Assembly (NCBI RefSeq): GCF_004341085.1
Contig: NZ_SLXW01000001.1
Span: 620,001-684,000 of the forward strand
DNA from: Sphingomonas sp. PP-CE-1G-424
GTDB taxonomy: Bacteria; Pseudomonadota; Alphaproteobacteria; Sphingomonadales; Sphingomonadaceae
Reading direction: 5' to 3'
Length of the DNA: 64,000 nucleotides
The notes beneath the pieces are model-generated. The model did not search any database, was not told the origin of the DNA, and saw only the letters and a program-made list of their open reading frames with translations. The translations under genes were made by a program, and so were the position numbers. Positions 7,334 to 18,633 of the stretch are shown piece after piece. Numbering within the stretch: the stretch's first letter is position 1; the number at the start of each line of letters is the position of its first letter.

Positions 7334-9744
7334 ACCCCTGTTTGATCCGCCGTCTGATCGGGTTGCGGCGCTGCCGGATCGGTCCCGACGATCGACGGCA
7401 GCGACCCGACCAGTTCCATCTTGGTCGCGGTCGTCCCGACCTCGATCCCCGCTTCGCGGAACTGGCGGAGTAGCGTGAACAACAGCTCGCTACGGATCGG
7501 ATAGGCATCGCGCGGGCTCGCCACGTACGCGAAGCAGTTGAACTTGGCGCGCCCCGCATCGATCGAATCGATGAAGACCTTGGCTTCGGGATCGTCGAGC
7601 ACCTCGTGCTTCTCGGCGAAGGCCGCGAACAGCATCGCCCGGACCGCGTCGAGATCTTCCTCGAGCGGTACCGAGAATTGCAGCTGGATCCGGCCGATCG
7701 GCGCGGCCAGCGTCATGTTCTGGATCGTCTTGGTGATCAGTTCCGAATTCGGCACGATCAGCGTCGATCGGTCCGCCACCTGGATCTCGGTCGAGCGCAC
7801 GTTGATCCGCTTCACGTCGCCCTCCATGTTGCCGATCCGGACGAGATCGCCGATCTTGACCGGGCGCTCGGCGAGCAGGATCAGCCCCGAGACGAAGTTC
7901 TGCGTGATCGCCTGCAGGCCGAAGCCGATCCCGACCGACAGCGCACCGAGCACCACCGCCAGCTTCTCCATGCCGATCCCGAGCGCGCCGAGCGACCACA
8001 GCACCGCGGCAATGATCCCGGCATAGCGCGCGACCATCGTCACCGAATTCTGCGCGCCGGCGTCCATCGCGGTGGTCGGCAGGTAGCTGTTGACCAGCCA
8101 GTGCTGGAGCCCGCGCATGATCGCCAGCGCGACGAACAGCACGACCAGCGAGCGCAACACCGCGCCCGGCGAGATCGTCACCTGGCCGACCGTGATACCG
8201 TTCGCAACCGTGCCGAACAGCTCGAACGCCGAGCCGACGCCCGCCCCGAACGGCGCCATCACCGCGCCGACCGCGAGCAGGATCAGCAGCAGCCGCAGCA
8301 CCGCCGACAGCAGCACGCCGATCTGGTCGACGGTCTTGTTGTCGACCCCGAACCCGCTGTTCGCCGAGCGCCCGAGCCGGTTGCCGCTCGACAGCAACGT
8401 GCGGCACGCATCGTCGGTGAAGGTCATCATCAGGTACAGCGTCGCCCCGACGATCGCCCCCCACAGCAGCCACGTCGCAACCTTGAACGCGAAATTCACA
8501 TAGCCGATCAGGCCGGCGATCAGCGTCACGAGCAGGACCAGCCAGACCAGCGTCGCGACGATCGCGAGCAGCGTGTTGCGCGCGGGCTTGGTCGGGTCGG
8601 GCAACGCCGCGGCGCGCAACCGGCCGAGCGTCACCAGGATCGCGCCGAGCACCATGATATGGAGCAGCGCGACGACCGCGTTGGCCGCGCTCGATGCGGG
8701 TGCGCTGATGCCGATCAGCAGATTGGTCGCGATCAGCAACTGCCCGAAGAAGATCAGCGCCGCCGCCATCCAGCTATACGGTCGAAGCGCCTGCGCCGCG
8801 GCGTCGCCGATCGGCAGCAACCGCCACGTCGACTGACCGCGCAACAGCAGCGCACCGCCGAGCGACGACACGAACGCGCAGAACCACGCCAGGCCGACGA
8901 AGATCGCGCCGAACCGGCTCCAGGCGGGCGACACCAGCCCGCCCCAACGTAGCGACGCGACGATCGCCCAGGCGGCGAGACCGGGTAAAGCGGTGCCGAT
9001 CACCACCAGCCACAACGCATAGGCCGAGCGTCGCAGGCGACCACCGGGCGCGTGGTTGGTCGCGTAGCGGCGGCCGACGCGGTGCAGCCAGCCCCGCAGC
9101 GGCACGACCAGCACCAAAGCGGTGAGGATCCCGACCAGCAGGCCGGTCCCGGCGTGCATGCCGAACCGCGACGAGAATTGACGCACCTCGGTATTGACGA
9201 ACCGCATCAGCCGCGCGGAATCACGCGGCAGGTGATCGACGATCGCCGCCCACAAGGTCGGCGACAGCGGCGAGCCGGTGTTTTCGGACAGTTGCTGGCC
9301 GAGTTCCTCCGCCTCCGCCGCGCCAATATCGTCGATCTGCTGCTTGGCCTCGATCCCGATGAGGCGCGCGCGCTTGATCGCCGAGTCGATCGCCGACTGG
9401 CTCTGCGCGAGGAGCTTGCGTTGCGTGCGGATCTCGGGCGCCTCGACAACGCCGGGCGTGGCGGCGCCGAGTTCGGTCACGCGCGCCTGGACCAGCGCCA
9501 TCTCCGGGGTGAGCGTGCGGACCGCGTCGGCGGCGGTCGCCTGCACCGCCTGCGCGCGATCCCGCAACGCCTGCCGCGCCTTGTCGTCACGCGCCGCGGG
9601 GGTGGCGTCGTCGATCGCCTGAAGCTCGGCCGAGGCTTGCGTCAGGCTGGCAGCGACGGTCGCGACCTTGGGCTCGTCCTGCGCGATCGCGGGGAGCGCG
9701 GTTATCAGGAGGAGGAGCGCGGCGAGGTAACGGAGGAGGGTCAT
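7318..9744 (-). CDS. Mechanosensitive ion channel family protein with DUF3772 domain
   Basis: A large MscS-type channel of 808 residues. The start at 9744 gives a signal peptide (TLLRYLAALLLLITALPAIAQ); 22 upstream codons are open but unlikely. Residues about 30-180 are a periplasmic helical DUF3772-type domain (SLTQASAELQAID). About ten membrane helices follow, and residues about 570-790 form the MscS core: pore and beta domain (ALSVGIGFGLQAITQNFVSG, RPVKIGDLVRI, IVPNSELITKTIQN). Such channels release solutes on hypo-osmotic shock. It is convergent with, and overlaps by 16 bp, the secreted-protein gene. Upstream lies the repeat-filled gap. Confidence 0.93.
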   Translation of the reverse strand: MTLLRYLAALLLLITALPAIAQDEPKVATVAASLTQASAELQAIDDATPAARDDKARQALRDRAQAVQATAADAVRTLTPEMALVQARVTELGAATPGVVEAPEIRTQRKLLAQSQSAIDSAIKRARLIGIEAKQQIDDIGAAEAEELGQQLSENTGSPLSPTLWAAIVDHLPRDSARLMRFVNTEVRQFSSRFGMHAGTGLLVGILTALVLVVPLRGWLHRVGRRYATNHAPGGRLRRSAYALWLVVIGTALPGLAAWAIVASLRWGGLVSPAWSRFGAIFVGLAWFCAFVSSLGGALLLRGQSTWRLLPIGDAAAQALRPYSWMAAALIFFGQLLIATNLLIGISAPASSAANAVVALLHIMVLGAILVTLGRLRAAALPDPTKPARNTLLAIVATLVWLVLLVTLIAGLIGYVNFAFKVATWLLWGAIVGATLYLMMTFTDDACRTLLSSGNRLGRSANSGFGVDNKTVDQIGVLLSAVLRLLLILLAVGAVMAPFGAGVGSAFELFGTVANGITVGQVTISPGAVLRSLVVLFVALAIMRGLQHWLVNSYLPTTAMDAGAQNSVTMVARYAGIIAAVLWSLGALGIGMEKLAVVLGALSVGIGFGLQAITQNFVSGLILLAERPVKIGDLVRIGNMEGDVKRINVRSTEIQVADRSTLIVPNSELITKTIQNMTLAAPIGRIQLQFSVPLEEDLDAVRAMLFAAFAEKHEVLDDPEAKVFIDSIDAGRAKFNCFAYVASPRDAYPIRSELLFTLLRQFREAGIEVGTTATKMELVGSLPSIVGTDPAAPQPDQTADQTGVQNRT

Positions 9745-9884
9745 CCGGGGTGCTGTACAGCGGTGGGGCCGGAAACGGGAGGGGGCGGAGATCGGGTTGG
9801 GACGCAGCACGGCCGAAGCCGTTATCGGGAGTGGCTCAGGATGAGCGCTTGCCCCTCACACGCCCTACTCAACGAAGGGATATA

Positions 9885-9988
9885 CCACCCCGGCGAAGGC
9901 CGGGGTCCAGTTGGAAAGGTCGCTGTAACGGAGCGTCGGCCGTGATCATCAGCCGCTCCCAACTGGGCCCCGGCCTTCGCCGGGGTGG
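9885..9988 (+). repeat. Family-A palindromic element, copy 1
   Basis: Left arm CCACCCCGGCGAAGGCCGGG continues as GTCCAGTTGG. The right arm is the inverted copy, ending CCTTCGCCGGGGTGG. The spacer begins AAAGGTCGCTGTAACG, a stretch also found in the copies at 16752 and 40013, which shows a real repeat family with an orientation. Confidence 0.9.
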
Positions 9989-10040
9989 AGTTAGGGGGAC
10001 GCAAGCGCGCGCATACGATCGTCACCCGTACACCCTTGTT

Positions 10041-10087
10041 CTCCCGCGAAGGCGGGAGCCCAGTCTGGGTCCCCGCCTTCGCGGGGA
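10041..10087. repeat. Variant palindromic element related to family A
   Basis: CTCCCGCGAAGGCGGGAG, then CCCAGTCTGGGT, then CCCCGCCTTCGCGGGGA. Each part is itself palindromic. It shares the CGAAGGC core with family A but lacks the long spacer. Confidence 0.7.
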
Positions 10088-10150
10088 AACAGAAGCGCGG
10101 GTCCCTTTCCGTACAGTCGCTACGAGGAACGCACGCCCTCCCCCTTTCCG

Positions 10151-10179
10151 TCACCCCGGCGGAGGCCGGGGCCCACCGG
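10151..10179. repeat. Single arm of a family-A-like element
   Basis: CACCCCGGCGGAGGCCGGGG followed by CCCACCGG. It resembles one arm of the family-A element without a nearby partner, so it is probably a decayed copy. Confidence 0.6.
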
Positions 10180-10279
10180 TCCGCATACTCAGCTCTATCG
10201 GGCGTGCGGAACGGTGGATGCCGGAACGAGTCAGCCATGACGAGGCGGGACGGCAGTTGGGATCGAACCGAACGCCCGC

Positions 10280-12364
<2,085 letters not shown>

Positions 12365-12416
12365 CACTCGCCCTAATCTGTGCCGTCTTGCCGGACGCGG
12401 TCCGGGTGCGGACTGG

Positions 12417-12779
12417 TTATTGGTACCAAATCATCGTCTTGAGCTGCTTCGTGCGGGCCTGCGTCAGGCCGGTCCGACATCCGGCAATCGTCATGCCCTG
12501 CGCCGAACCGCCGGCATATTGCCCGCCTTCGATCACGCACTGCGTATCGCGGAACTTGAGCCACGCACGCTGGCTCTCCAGCAGCGCGGCCGCATAGCCG
12601 AACCCGCCGCCACGCGACCCGTCCTGCGCGTCGCGGCCCTTCATATACGCGTAGGTCCGCTTCCACTGCGCCGCCATCGCCGCATCCGCCCGCGCATAAC
12701 TCGTACCGGCGGACGCGTTCATCGTCGCCTGCGACTGCATCGGAGCAGCCGCGGTCATCAGCAATGCGATCAGCAGCAT
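12417..12779 (-). CDS. LprI/DUF1311-family secreted small protein
   Basis: A 120-residue exported protein. The start at 12779 gives a signal-like N-terminus ([18 protein letters not shown]). The rest matches the DUF1311/LprI pattern: a Trp/Tyr helix ([16 protein letters not shown]), [14 protein letters not shown], a second Cys in GMTIAGCRT, and [10 protein letters not shown]. Some family members inhibit lysozyme in the envelope; the role here is unknown. The start lies inside the last codons of bioB (10-bp overlap), so translation is probably coupled. A link to propionate metabolism is not evident, and the gene may simply be carried in the operon. Confidence 0.82.
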   Translation of the reverse strand: MLLIALLMTAAAPMQSQATMNASAGTSYARADAAMAAQWKRTYAYMKGRDAQDGSRGGGFGYAAALLESQRAWLKFRDTQCVIEGGQYAGGSAQGMTIAGCRTGLTQARTKQLKTMIWYQ

Positions 12780-13828
12780 GTCTTGGCCTCCCGCATCGGC
12801 TCCGCGCCGACCATCGGTTTCATCCCGAGCTTCGCCAGCAGCGTCGCATCTGCGCTGTCGCCGGCGTTGCCGGTGGTCAGCAGCTTGTCGCCGGTGAAGA
12901 TCGAGTTCGCACCGGCCATGAAGCACAGCGCCTGGGTCGCCTCGGACATGCTCTCGCGCCCGGCCGACAGCCGCACCATGCTCAGCGGCATCGTGATCCG
13001 CGCGACGGCGACCGTCCGGACGAACTCGATGTCATCGATCTGCGCCATCGGCGTGCCGGCCAGCATGTCGCCGAGCGGCGTGCCCTTGACCGGGACCAAC
13101 GCGTTGACGGGGACGCTCTCCGGGTGACGCGGCAGCGTGGCGAGCGCGTGGACGAAGCCGACACGGTCGCTGCGAGTCTCGCCCATCCCGACGATCCCGC
13201 CGCAGCAGACCGAGATGCCGGCGTCCCGCACGTTCGCCAGCGTCTCGAGCCGATCGCCGAAGGTGCGCGTGGTGATGACGTTGCCGTAATTCTCGGGCGA
13301 GGTATCGATGTTGTGGTTGTAGTAATCGAGTCCCGCGTCGGCGAGCTGCTTGGCCTGGTCCGCGTCGAGCATGCCGAGCGTCATGCACGTCTCGAGCCCC
13401 ATCGCGCGGACGCCCTCGACCATCGCGACGACCTTCGGCATGTCGCGCGGCTTCGGGTTGCGCCACGCGGCGCCCATGCAGAAACGCTGCGAGCCGGCGG
13501 CCTTGGCCTGCGCGGCGTCGGCGAGGACCGCGTCGACGTCCATCAGCTTTTCCGCCTTGAGGCCAGAGTCGGACGACGCGGACTGCGAGCAATAGCCGCA
13601 ATCCTCGGGGCAGCCGCCGGTCTTGATCGACAGCAACGTGCAGAGCTGGACTTCGCCGATCGCGTGGTGCGCGCGGTGGACGGTCTGCGCGCGGTACATC
13701 AGTTCGTCGAACGGGAGGTCGAAGAGCGCGGCGATTTCGGGGCGGGTCCAGTCGGTGCGGACGCCCGGCGCAGCAGTCGCAACGGCGGGGTCGGCGACGG
13801 GGGGACGGAGGAGGGTTTCGATCATCAT
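12770..13828 (-). CDS. bioB: Biotin synthase
   Basis: A radical-SAM enzyme of 352 residues that inserts sulfur into dethiobiotin to make biotin. The [4Fe-4S]/SAM cysteines are in [13 protein letters not shown] (CxxxCxxC), and [13 protein letters not shown] and [14 protein letters not shown] are conserved BioB segments. Two adjacent ATGs (13828, 13825) follow AAAGG; either could start, and the 31 upstream codons are not native. The gene sits alone, without bioFDA, inside the propionyl-CoA island two genes upstream of the biotin-carrying PccA, which suggests supply of the cofactor on demand. It is downstream of the TlpA-like gene and overlaps the LprI-like gene. Confidence 0.96.
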   Translation of the reverse strand: MMIETLLRPPVADPAVATAAPGVRTDWTRPEIAALFDLPFDELMYRAQTVHRAHHAIGEVQLCTLLSIKTGGCPEDCGYCSQSASSDSGLKAEKLMDVDAVLADAAQAKAAGSQRFCMGAAWRNPKPRDMPKVVAMVEGVRAMGLETCMTLGMLDADQAKQLADAGLDYYNHNIDTSPENYGNVITTRTFGDRLETLANVRDAGISVCCGGIVGMGETRSDRVGFVHALATLPRHPESVPVNALVPVKGTPLGDMLAGTPMAQIDDIEFVRTVAVARITMPLSMVRLSAGRESMSEATQALCFMAGANSIFTGDKLLTTGNAGDSADATLLAKLGMKPMVGAEPMREAKTCC

Positions 13829-13901
13829 GCGGCCTTTGGTCTCTGGTCGTTTCGCGTCGTCGCATAGCGCGTGCGCGCAGCGACGTAACTGGTGGGCGAT
13901 G

Positions 13902-14474
13902 TCACTTGGCCGCCATCGCACGCTTCACGCGCGCTTCGAGTTCGGGCCCGCCGCCGTCGCCGAAGCCGTAGGCGGTATGGACCTGCCGCCCCTTGGCATC
14001 GAACAGATAGACGCGCGGAATGCCGACCTTGCCGTCGGGGATATCCTTGATGTCCTTGCCGATGACCTGGCGGTACGCATCGACGTCAGCGACGACGTAC
14101 TCGATGTCGCTCATGCCGGCGCGCTGCAGGAACTGCGCGATCGCGGCGGGCGGTTGGGTGCGATCGGGACTGCCCTCGCTGCGGTTGATGTAAAGGAAGT
14201 TGTAGCCGCTGCCGAATTCCTTGCGCATCTTGTTCAGATACGGGGCTTCGGCGATGCACGGGGGACACCAGCTCGCCCAGATCGAGACGAGGGTAGGCTT
14301 GCCCGGCTTAATGCGCGATCCGAGCGGGATCGCCTTGCCGTCGCGCGTCTTCACCATGACCTGCGCTAACGTCGCGATCGAGCGGCCGGTAGTCGGCGCG
14401 GTTTCCTGCGCCACGGCGGGCGCGATACTGAAAGCGGTCAGCGCCATCGCCAACACCGTGGTGCGCATGTTCAT
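13902..14474 (-). CDS. TlpA-like periplasmic thioredoxin
   Basis: A 190-residue exported thioredoxin-fold protein. The N-terminus is a signal peptide ([19 protein letters not shown]). The redox motif is WCPPC in [16 protein letters not shown], and the cis-proline segment [15 protein letters not shown] follows. TlpA/ResA-type proteins reduce disulfides in the periplasm, often for cytochrome maturation. The start codon overlaps the mcm stop as ATGA, so it is translated with mcm. The specific partner is unknown. A second ATG two codons later (NM) could also start. Confidence 0.9.
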   Translation of the reverse strand: MNMRTTVLAMALTAFSIAPAVAQETAPTTGRSIATLAQVMVKTRDGKAIPLGSRIKPGKPTLVSIWASWCPPCIAEAPYLNKMRKEFGSGYNFLYINRSEGSPDRTQPPAAIAQFLQRAGMSDIEYVVADVDAYRQVIGKDIKDIPDGKVGIPRVYLFDAKGRQVHTAYGFGDGGGPELEARVKRAMAAK

Positions 14475-16741
14475 ACCCGTTCCTCTTCCGGTGCCATGTT
14501 GTGGCCGAGGAGTTTCAACACGTCCTCGGCGGCCTGGATCAGGTTGGTGCCGGGGCCGAAGATCGCCTGGACCCCCGCATCGCGCAGCGCCTGGTAGTCC
14601 TGGGCGGGGATAACGCCCCCCGCGATCACCTTGATATCCGCGCGGCCCGCCTCGCGGAGATAGCCAATCAGTTCGGGGATCAGCGTCTTGTGGCCGGCGG
14701 CGAGGCTCGAGGCACCGACGATATCGACGTCCTTTTCCAGCGCGAGCGCAGCGGCCTCGGCGGGAGTCTGGAACAGCGGGCCGGGGACGATCTCGAAGCC
14801 CAGGTCGCCGAACATCGACGAGACGAGGTTGGCGCCGCGGTCGTGGCCGTCCTGGCCCATCTTGGCGACGAGCATGCGGGGTTTGCGCCCCATGCGGCGC
14901 TCGGTAGCTTCGACGCCGTCGGTGAGGCGGGTCCAGCGGGCGTCGTCCTCGTACGCGCCGCCGTAGATGCCGGAGACGGGGGTGGGTTGCGTGCCATAGC
15001 GGCCGAACACGTCCTCCATCGCCGAGGAGATTTCGCCGAGCGTGGCACGAGCCCGGGCGCAGTCGACGGCGAGGGCGAGGAGATTCGTTTCCGATCCTCC
15101 CCTGGAAGGGGAGGTGGCAGTCGCGCTGGCGACTGACGGAGGGGTATCGCCCTCTCGATGGTGCGCAACCCCTCCGTCATCGCTGCGCGATGCCACCTCC
15201 CCCGCTGGGGGAGGATTTCCGCGTCGCGCACCTTCGCGGAGGGCATCTAGAGCGGCTTGGCACGCCGCCTCGTCGCGCGTCGCCTTAACCCGCGCGATGC
15301 GTTCGATTTGGCCCGCCCTCACCGCGACGTTGTCCACGTCGAGGATCTCGATCGCGTCCTGTTCGGCAAGCTTGTATTTGTTGACCCCGACGATGACGTC
15401 CTCGCCGCGATCGACGCGGGCCTGGCGGCCGGCGGCGGCTTCCTCGATCATCGCCTTGGGCCAGCCCGCCGCGACCGCCTTCGCCATGCCGCCTTCGGAC
15501 TGGATCCGCTCGATCAGTGCCCACGCGCCGTCGACCAGCGACTGCGTCAGGCTCTCGATATAATAGCTGCCGCCGAGCGGATCGACGACCTTGGTCATCC
15601 CCGTCTCTTCCTGGATCACGATCTGCGTGTTGCGCGCGATCCGTGCGGAGAAGTCGGTCGGGAGCGCGATCGCTTCGTCGAGCGCGTTGGTGTGAAGCGA
15701 CTGCGTGCCGCCGAGCATCGCCGCCATCGCCTCGATCGTCGTGCGCATGACGTTGTTGTACGGGTCCTGCTCGGTGAGCGAGACGCCCGACGTCTGGCAA
15801 TGCGTGCGGAGCATCTTCGAACGCTCGTCCTGTGCGCCCAGCTGCGTCATCGCGCGGTGCCAGAGAACGCGCGCGGCGCGGAGCTTGGCGATCTCCATGA
15901 AGAAGTTCATGCCGATCGCGAAGAAGAACGACAGGCGCCCGGCGAACTTGTCGATATCGAGCCCCGACGCGACGCCGTACTTCACATACTCCATGCCGTC
16001 GGCGATCGTGAAGGCGAGCTCGTGGAGCTGAGTCGCTCCGGCCTCCTGCATGTGATAGCCGCTGATCGAGATGCTGTTGAACTTGGGCATCTCGCGGCTG
16101 GTGTAGCCGAAAATGTCCGAGATGATCCGCATGCTCGGCTCGGGCGGGTAGATGTAGGTGTTGCGGACCATGAACTCCTTGAGGATGTCGTTCTGGATGG
16201 TCCCGTCGAGCAGTTTGCGGTCGACGCCCTGCTCTTCGCCGGCGACGATGAAGAAGGCGAGGATCGGGATCACCGCGCCGTTCATCGTCATCGACACCGA
16301 CATCTTGTCGAGCGGAATGCCGTCGAAGAGGATCTTCATGTCCTCGACCGAGTCGATCGCGACGCCGGCCTTGCCGACGTCGCCGGTGACGCGGGGGTGG
16401 TCGGAGTCGTAGCCGCGGTGCGTGGCGAGATCGAACGCTACCGACAGGCCCTTCTGGCCGGCGGCGAGGTTGCGGCGGTAGAACGCGTTCGAGGCTTCGG
16501 CGGTGGAGAAGCCGGCGTATTGGCGGATCGTCCAGGGGCGGCCGGCGTACATCGACGCGCGGACGCCTCGGGTGAAGGGGGCGAAACCGGGGAGGCCGGG
16601 ATCGGTGGTGACGTCTGCCGCGGTGTAGAGCGGTTTGACGTCGATGCCCTCGGGGGTCGGCCAGGTGAGGTCGGCGCCTTTGACTTCCTTGGCGGCGGCG
16701 GCTTGCCAGTCGGCGAGCGTGGGGTTCGGTTTATCAGTCAT
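14471..16741 (-). CDS. mcm: Methylmalonyl-CoA mutase (B12-dependent)
   Basis: A 756-residue mutase converting (R)-methylmalonyl-CoA to succinyl-CoA with adenosylcobalamin. Residues about 30-508 form the CoA-binding barrel ([46 protein letters not shown]). The C-terminal B12 domain has the cobalamin histidine in [12 protein letters not shown] (near residue 630). Start 16741 excludes 12 codons that are translated repeat. Odd: residues about 509-549 are encoded by a 123-bp palindromic element (15094-15216), exactly 41 codons, in the linker between the two domains; without it the length would be about 715, the usual size. It is preceded by a family-A repeat and followed by tlpA through an ATGA overlap. 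Confidence 0.96.
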   Translation of the reverse strand: MTDKPNPTLADWQAAAAKEVKGADLTWPTPEGIDVKPLYTAADVTTDPGLPGFAPFTRGVRASMYAGRPWTIRQYAGFSTAEASNAFYRRNLAAGQKGLSVAFDLATHRGYDSDHPRVTGDVGKAGVAIDSVEDMKILFDGIPLDKMSVSMTMNGAVIPILAFFIVAGEEQGVDRKLLDGTIQNDILKEFMVRNTYIYPPEPSMRIISDIFGYTSREMPKFNSISISGYHMQEAGATQLHELAFTIADGMEYVKYGVASGLDIDKFAGRLSFFFAIGMNFFMEIAKLRAARVLWHRAMTQLGAQDERSKMLRTHCQTSGVSLTEQDPYNNVMRTTIEAMAAMLGGTQSLHTNALDEAIALPTDFSARIARNTQIVIQEETGMTKVVDPLGGSYYIESLTQSLVDGAWALIERIQSEGGMAKAVAAGWPKAMIEEAAAGRQARVDRGEDVIVGVNKYKLAEQDAIEILDVDNVAVRAGQIERIARVKATRDEAACQAALDALREGARRGNPPPAGEVASRSDDGGVAHHREGDTPPSVASATATSPSRGGSETNLLALAVDCARARATLGEISSAMEDVFGRYGTQPTPVSGIYGGAYEDDARWTRLTDGVEATERRMGRKPRMLVAKMGQDGHDRGANLVSSMFGDLGFEIVPGPLFQTPAEAAALALEKDVDIVGASSLAAGHKTLIPELIGYLREAGRADIKVIAGGVIPAQDYQALRDAGVQAIFGPGTNLIQAAEDVLKLLGHNMAPEEERV
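15094..15216. repeat. Family-B palindromic element inside mcm
   Basis: Outer arms ATCCTCCCCTGGAAGGGGAG (+GTGGC) and GCCACCTCCCCCGCTGGGGG (+AGGAT); inner arms GACGGAGGGG and CCCCTCCGTC. The same nested plan and nearly the same arm sequences occur in the intergenic element at 33881-34004. Its length is 123 bp, a multiple of three, and it has no stop in the mcm frame. Confidence 0.92.
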
Positions 16742-16751
16742 GCAGAGAACA

Positions 16752-16856
16752 CCACCCCGGCGAAGGCCGGGGCCCAATTGGAAAGGTTGCTGTAACGAAG
16801 AGTAGCACCAGCCAAGACGCCGTTGCCCAATTGGGCCCCGGCCTTCGCCGGGGTGG
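16752..16856 (+). repeat. Family-A palindromic element, copy 2, upstream of mcm
   Basis: The arms are CCACCCCGGCGAAGGCCGGG(GCCCAATTGG) and its inverse; the spacer begins AAAGGTTGCTGTAACGAAG. It fills the 150-bp gap between the PaaG-like gene and mcm inside the operon, and its left arm is read as the first codons of the extended mcm frame. A strong hairpin here could attenuate or process the operon message. Confidence 0.9.
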
Positions 16857-16892
16857 TGGTTAGAAACGCCGGGGTGATGTTGGCGGCGGAGG

Positions 16893-17678
16893 TCACTTGC
16901 CCGTAAACACCGGCTTACGCTTCGTCAGGAATGCGAGGCCGCCCTCCATCGAGTCCGCAGACCCGCGCGCATTGCGCTGGTTGGCTGCCTCGGCCTGCAT
17001 CGCGGTCGCGTAATCCGTCTCGTACGCAGCGGTAATCGCCCGCCGCATCAACCCGAGTGCGATCGTCGGCATCGCCGCCAGCCGCTCCGCCAGAGCAAAT
17101 GCTTCCGCATCCAACGCATCGTCGGCAACGACCTTGTGCACCATACCCCAGTCGAGCGCCTTCGCCGCCGGCACCCGCTCGCCGAGCATCATCATCTCGG
17201 TCGCCCGAGCCTTGCCGATCAACCGCGGCAGCATCCACGACGCGCCGCCATCCGGCACCAGCCCGATGTTCACGAACGCCTGGAGAAAATACGCGGTCTC
17301 ACTCGCGACGCAGAAATCGGCGGCGAGCGCGAGGCTGCACCCGATCCCCGCCGCCGGCCCGCGCACTGCGCTCACCACCGGCACCGACAGCTCGGCGATC
17401 GCCGCCATCGTCGGGTTATAGCTGCCGGTCAGCGCCGCGAACGTCGCCTCGCCCGGGTTGTCCGAGCCAAGCGCCCCGCCCCCGACATCCGCACCCGAGC
17501 AGAATGCGCGTCCAGCACCCGCAATCAGAACCGCGCGCGCACCGTCGAGATCGCTCAGCGCCGCAGCCAGTTCCTCGAACATCGCCGGCGGCGCGGCGTT
17601 CAGCCGGTCGGGCCGGTTGAGCGTCAGCACCAGCACGTCACCGCGCCGTTCGCTCAGGATATGCTCGTACGCGGCCAT
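16893..17678 (-). CDS. Enoyl-CoA hydratase/isomerase family protein, PaaG-like
   Basis: A 261-residue crotonase-fold enzyme. The oxyanion-hole segments are [10 protein letters not shown] and [10 protein letters not shown]. The two glutamates of true hydratases are absent: the first position is Ser (GCSLALAAD) and the second lies in LQAFVNIGL. Instead it has [10 protein letters not shown] with the Asp seen in PaaG-type isomerases, and the C-terminus RKPVFTGK matches PaaG. It therefore looks like an isomerase such as PaaG (epoxyphenylacetyl-CoA isomerase) rather than a hydratase. No other paa gene is in the window. It starts 10 bp after mce and is followed by the repeat upstream of mcm. The link to propionyl-CoA could be removal of another acyl-CoA feeding the pathway. 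Confidence 0.88.
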   Translation of the reverse strand: MAAYEHILSERRGDVLVLTLNRPDRLNAAPPAMFEELAAALSDLDGARAVLIAGAGRAFCSGADVGGGALGSDNPGEATFAALTGSYNPTMAAIAELSVPVVSAVRGPAAGIGCSLALAADFCVASETAYFLQAFVNIGLVPDGGASWMLPRLIGKARATEMMMLGERVPAAKALDWGMVHKVVADDALDAEAFALAERLAAMPTIALGLMRRAITAAYETDYATAMQAEAANQRNARGSADSMEGGLAFLTKRKPVFTGK

Positions 17679-17688
17679 CAGATCTCTC

Positions 17689-18120
17689 CTAGTGCGCGCC
17701 GGTATCGCCCGGCGTCTCCATCAACTCGACCAGCATGCCGCCAAAATTCTTGGGGTGCACGAACACGATCGGCGTGCCGTGCGCGCCGATCCGCGGCTCG
17801 CCCAACACGGTCGCCCCCTTCGCCTTCAGGTCGGCGACCGCGGCGGCGATATCGGCGACCTCGAAGCAGACATGATGCTGCCCACCGGCCGGGTTCTTGC
17901 GCAGGAAGCCGGCGATCGGCGAACTCTCGTCATACGGCTCGATCAGCTCGATCTGCGTGTTCGGCGCATCGATGAAGCACACCTTCACGCCCTGCGCCGG
18001 CAGGTCGAACGGTTCGCCGATCGCGGTCGCACCGAGCAGCAGGCGATACGTCTCGACCGACTTCGCGATCGACGGCGTCGCGACTCCGACGTGGTTGAGG
18101 CGGCCTAGAGTGGCGGTCAT
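17689..18120 (-). CDS. mce: Methylmalonyl-CoA epimerase
   Basis: A 143-residue vicinal-oxygen-chelate protein that interconverts (S)- and (R)-methylmalonyl-CoA between the carboxylase and the mutase. Metal ligands are visible as the His of GRLNHVGVA, the His pair of GGQHHVCFEV and the Glu of MLVELME, with the family segment HPKNFGG. Start 18120 is chosen because it begins at the conserved GRLNHVG end; the upstream codons belong to the small gene before it. The start overlaps that gene's stop by ATGA, so translation is coupled. Length is typical of the family. Confidence 0.95.
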   Translation of the reverse strand: MTATLGRLNHVGVATPSIAKSVETYRLLLGATAIGEPFDLPAQGVKVCFIDAPNTQIELIEPYDESSPIAGFLRKNPAGGQHHVCFEVADIAAAVADLKAKGATVLGEPRIGAHGTPIVFVHPKNFGGMLVELMETPGDTGAH

Positions 18121-18338
18121 CCTTCGATCCTCGGCTGGTCGGGCATGCGGCGTGCCATAGCGGCGCCTTCGATGATTCCCTCGAGCCGGCTGACTCGGTC
18201 GCGCAATGCGCCATGCGCCTCGGCAAGACGTGCGAGCCGGTCGCCCTGCGCGTGCGCGGCGTCCTTCATCACGCGCAGATCCTCTTGCATCAGCAGGACG
18301 GTCCGCATCGCCTTCAAAGCATCGCCGACGACGCTCAT
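18117..18338 (-). CDS. Small coiled-coil protein, unknown function
   Basis: 73 residues, start ATG 18338. It is mostly helical with heptad-like leucines and charged residues (MRTVLLMQEDLRVMKD, LARLAEAHGALRDRVSRLEG), so a short coiled coil is likely. It overlaps the RHH-like gene before it and mce after it by ATGA on each side, forming a tightly coupled trio. It has no signal peptide, no metal motif and no recognisable toxin motif. I do not recognise a family; the position suggests a partner of the RHH-like protein. Confidence 0.72.
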   Translation of the reverse strand: MSVVGDALKAMRTVLLMQEDLRVMKDAAHAQGDRLARLAEAHGALRDRVSRLEGIIEGAAMARRMPDQPRIEG

Positions 18339-18622
18339 GCGCGAGGTCTCTCACCGGCGAGGACCGCGTCCACGGCATCGTTGGCGCGCTTGATCGAGGC
18401 GATCGTGTCGCGGATATCGGCGCGCATCAAGGGAACGGCTGCCTCGACTTCGCGGACGAGCAATGCCAGCGCAGCCTCCTCGTCCGCCTCGCCTTCGACG
18501 AGATAGCGGGTCGAGGCGGCGCGCAGTACGTGGCCAACCGATTTGCCGTTACTCGCGGCGAAGGCATCGAGCGCCGCCTTGTGATCCGGCGAGGTCAAAA
18601 ACGTCACGCGTTCGGTCTGCAT
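18335..18622 (-). CDS. Ribbon-helix-helix-like DNA-binding protein
   Basis: 95 residues. Start ATG 18622 follows a strong AAGGAG at good spacing; an ATG at 18640 lies upstream of that site and is unlikely. The N-terminus (QTERVTFLTSPDHKAALDAF, then AASNGKSVGHVLRAAS) reads as a beta strand plus two helices, as in Arc/ParD-type repressors and antitoxins. An acidic helical C-terminus follows. A 17-bp palindrome (18634-18650) abuts the ribosome-binding site, as expected for autoregulation. It is coupled by ATGA to the small coiled-coil gene. Function as a regulator or antitoxin is inference. Confidence 0.72.
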   Translation of the reverse strand: MQTERVTFLTSPDHKAALDAFAASNGKSVGHVLRAASTRYLVEGEADEEAALALLVREVEAAVPLMRADIRDTIASIKRANDAVDAVLAGERPRA

Positions 18623-18633
18623 GTCACGACTCC

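Larger units (their letters stand above)
9745..10279. other. Non-coding gap filled with palindromic repeats
   Basis: 535 bases between the mechanosensitive channel and pccA with no credible gene. It holds a full 104-bp family-A element (9885-9988), a variant (10041-10087) and a single arm (10151-10179). Open frames here are translations of the repeats. The gap contains the upstream region of the channel gene and the downstream region of pccA. Confidence 0.8.

Noticed and set aside
9885..10179. Cluster of palindromes considered as a CRISPR array
   Set aside because: Repeats are inverted, unevenly spaced and differ from each other; there are no regular spacers and no cas genes.
16742..16892. 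Cobalamin riboswitch upstream of the B12-dependent mutase
   Set aside because: The gap is filled by the palindromic repeat; no B12-box-like sequence is visible.
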